The notes under the pieces were generated by a model, which saw only the letters and a list, made by a program, of their open reading frames with translations, searched no databases and was not told the DNA's origin. The position numbers and the translations under genes are program-made. 64,000 nt of DNA, from assembly GCF_900187605.1 (NCBI RefSeq), contig NZ_FYEA01000006.1:186001-250000 (forward strand), read 5' to 3'. Each line of letters opens with the position of its first letter. Position 1 is the stretch's first letter. Below are positions 63,295 to 64,000 of the stretch, piece after piece. Source of the stretch: Pseudomonas sp. Irchel 3H7. GTDB lineage: Bacteria > Pseudomonadota > Gammaproteobacteria > Pseudomonadales > Pseudomonadaceae.

Positions 63295-64000
63295 ATGTTT
63301 TCTATTACGGTTCCTAATCTAAGGAGGCTTTCGGCTGGCTTATTATTTTTATCGCTGGCTCCTTACACATGGGCGGGTGTTGTAATTGAAGGGACACGTG
63401 TTATTTACGCTGAGAAAGAGCGCGCAGTAACCGTCAAGATGACCAACAAGGGAAAAGACCCCGTATTAATGGAAGTGTGGGCAGATCGAGGTAATATTAA
63501 GTCCAAGCCACAGACCGCTGACGCACCATTCTTGATTACGCCCCCGATCTTTCGGCTGGATTCTCAGAAGGGCCAGAGTGTGCGTTTGGTTTTTACCGGC
63601 GAAGATTTGCCTAAAGATCGAGAATCATTGTTTTGGTTTAATGCCTTAGAAATCCCCTCAATGCCAAAAGCTGCAAATAGCAATTTTATGCAAATTGCAG
63701 TGCGGTCTCGGCTGAAGTTGTTCTATCGTCCAGCAGGGCTCTCCGGAAGCCTTGATAAGGCAGTTGACCAAGTAAAGTGGGAGATAATTAATAAAGGCTC
63801 CGAGATTTTTCTGAAAGGAGATAATCCAAGTCCTTATTATCTGACATACAGCAATCTCGATTTGGTGCAGGGTGGGAAGTCATATCCCGCTGCTAACGGA
63901 ATGATTGCGCCCTTTAGTTCAGAACTTTTCAAGTTAAGTGATGTAAAGGTTGATTTGAATAATGCCCAGCTTCGCTATCGTTGGATGAGTGATTACGGCG
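63295..64000 (+). CDS. Periplasmic fimbrial chaperone, PapD/CupD2-like (3' end beyond window)
   Basis: The frame from ATG 63295 stays open to the window end (235 codons seen). A signal peptide ('AGLLFLSLAPYTWA') leads into 'GVVIEGTRVIYAEKERAVTV', the G1-strand-type 'PPIFRLDSQKGQSVRLVF' and 'ESLFWFNALEIP', the classic PapD-family chaperone signature. It should bind pilin subunits by donor-strand complementation and deliver them to an usher, expected just beyond the window. Confidence 0.88.
   Translation, partial: MFSITVPNLRRLSAGLLFLSLAPYTWAGVVIEGTRVIYAEKERAVTVKMTNKGKDPVLMEVWADRGNIKSKPQTADAPFLITPPIFRLDSQKGQSVRLVFTGEDLPKDRESLFWFNALEIPSMPKAANSNFMQIAVRSRLKLFYRPAGLSGSLDKAVDQVKWEIINKGSEIFLKGDNPSPYYLTYSNLDLVQGGKSYPAANGMIAPFSSELFKLSDVKVDLNNAQLRYRWMSDYG

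Noticed and set aside
1..64000. tRNA attachment site or insertion sequence
   Set aside because: I saw no cloverleaf-like tRNA sequence and no transposase gene; island insertion here is into a protein gene.

Overview
The window looks like the chromosome of a Pseudomonas of the fluorescens lineage. This is inferred from an MvaT-type H-NS protein, a Pseudomonas-type greB tail, DoxX, DUF6957-like small proteins and a Cup-type fimbrial locus with a Pvr/Rcs regulator block. No rRNA, tRNA, insertion sequence or CRISPR array was recognised. Much of the window is accessory DNA.

Region 1 (1-1980) is core-like: the end of an MltF-type lytic transglycosylase, a DoxX membrane protein, a small unknown protein, and a greB gene cut off at base 1980. 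The part of greB encoding its N-terminal coiled coil was not found anywhere to the right. Region 2 (1981 to about 17.2 kb or beyond) starts exactly at that break. It opens with a three-gene recombinase operon that matches the Gamma-Mobile-Trio (gmtY-gmtZ-gmtX). Cargo follows that looks like uncharacterised defence or conflict genes: an unknown 194-aa protein, two proteins with PD-(D/E)XK nuclease signatures, a coupled pair ending in an XRE-ImmA/IrrE metallopeptidase regulator, and a small helical protein followed by a 717-codon protein with a papain/C39-like Cys-His-Asp signature and a small membrane protein. About 1.8 kb of apparently decayed DNA comes next.

Region 3 (18.9-31 kb) is a patchwork of small regulators and orphans: an XRE regulator, a metallophosphoesterase, DUF6957-like and other short proteins (two of them paralogues flanking an opposite-strand gene), a methyltransferase, a GST with a divergent AraC regulator, two lipoproteins (DUF3833, Blc), and a double-domain KaiC-like ATPase with a single-domain response regulator. 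Region 4 (31.4-37.7 kb) has an accessory MvaT-family gene with a (CA)9 tract in its leader, a GntR-MFS-amidohydrolase cassette followed by a decayed copy of the MvaT C-terminus, and an azoreductase/oxidoreductase pair with a divergent LysR regulator.

Region 5 (38.7-41.0 kb) holds two tandem two-domain fimbrial adhesins. Region 6 (41.3-54.3 kb) is a metabolic/envelope island: Ntn hydrolase, MetA-type outer-membrane protein, two DUF1254 proteins, FMN reductase plus sterol-desaturase-like hydroxylase, DUF1329/DUF1302 proteins and three AraC regulators. Region 7 (54.4-64.0 kb) is a PvrS-PvrR-RcsC-RcsB-like phosphorelay and c-di-GMP block leading into a Cup-type chaperone-usher operon that runs off the window.

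The two strongest unusual signals are linked. A 21-bp identical element with matching downstream sequence sits upstream of both the remote adhesin pair and the fimbrial operon, and a weaker copy lies just before the pvrS-like gene, suggesting one regulon. In addition, the PvrS-like kinase has lost both its phospho-accepting histidine (now Arg) and its receiver aspartate (now Glu), whereas the RcsC-like kinase keeps every phosphorelay residue. The GMT cargo is the best place to look for undescribed defence systems.
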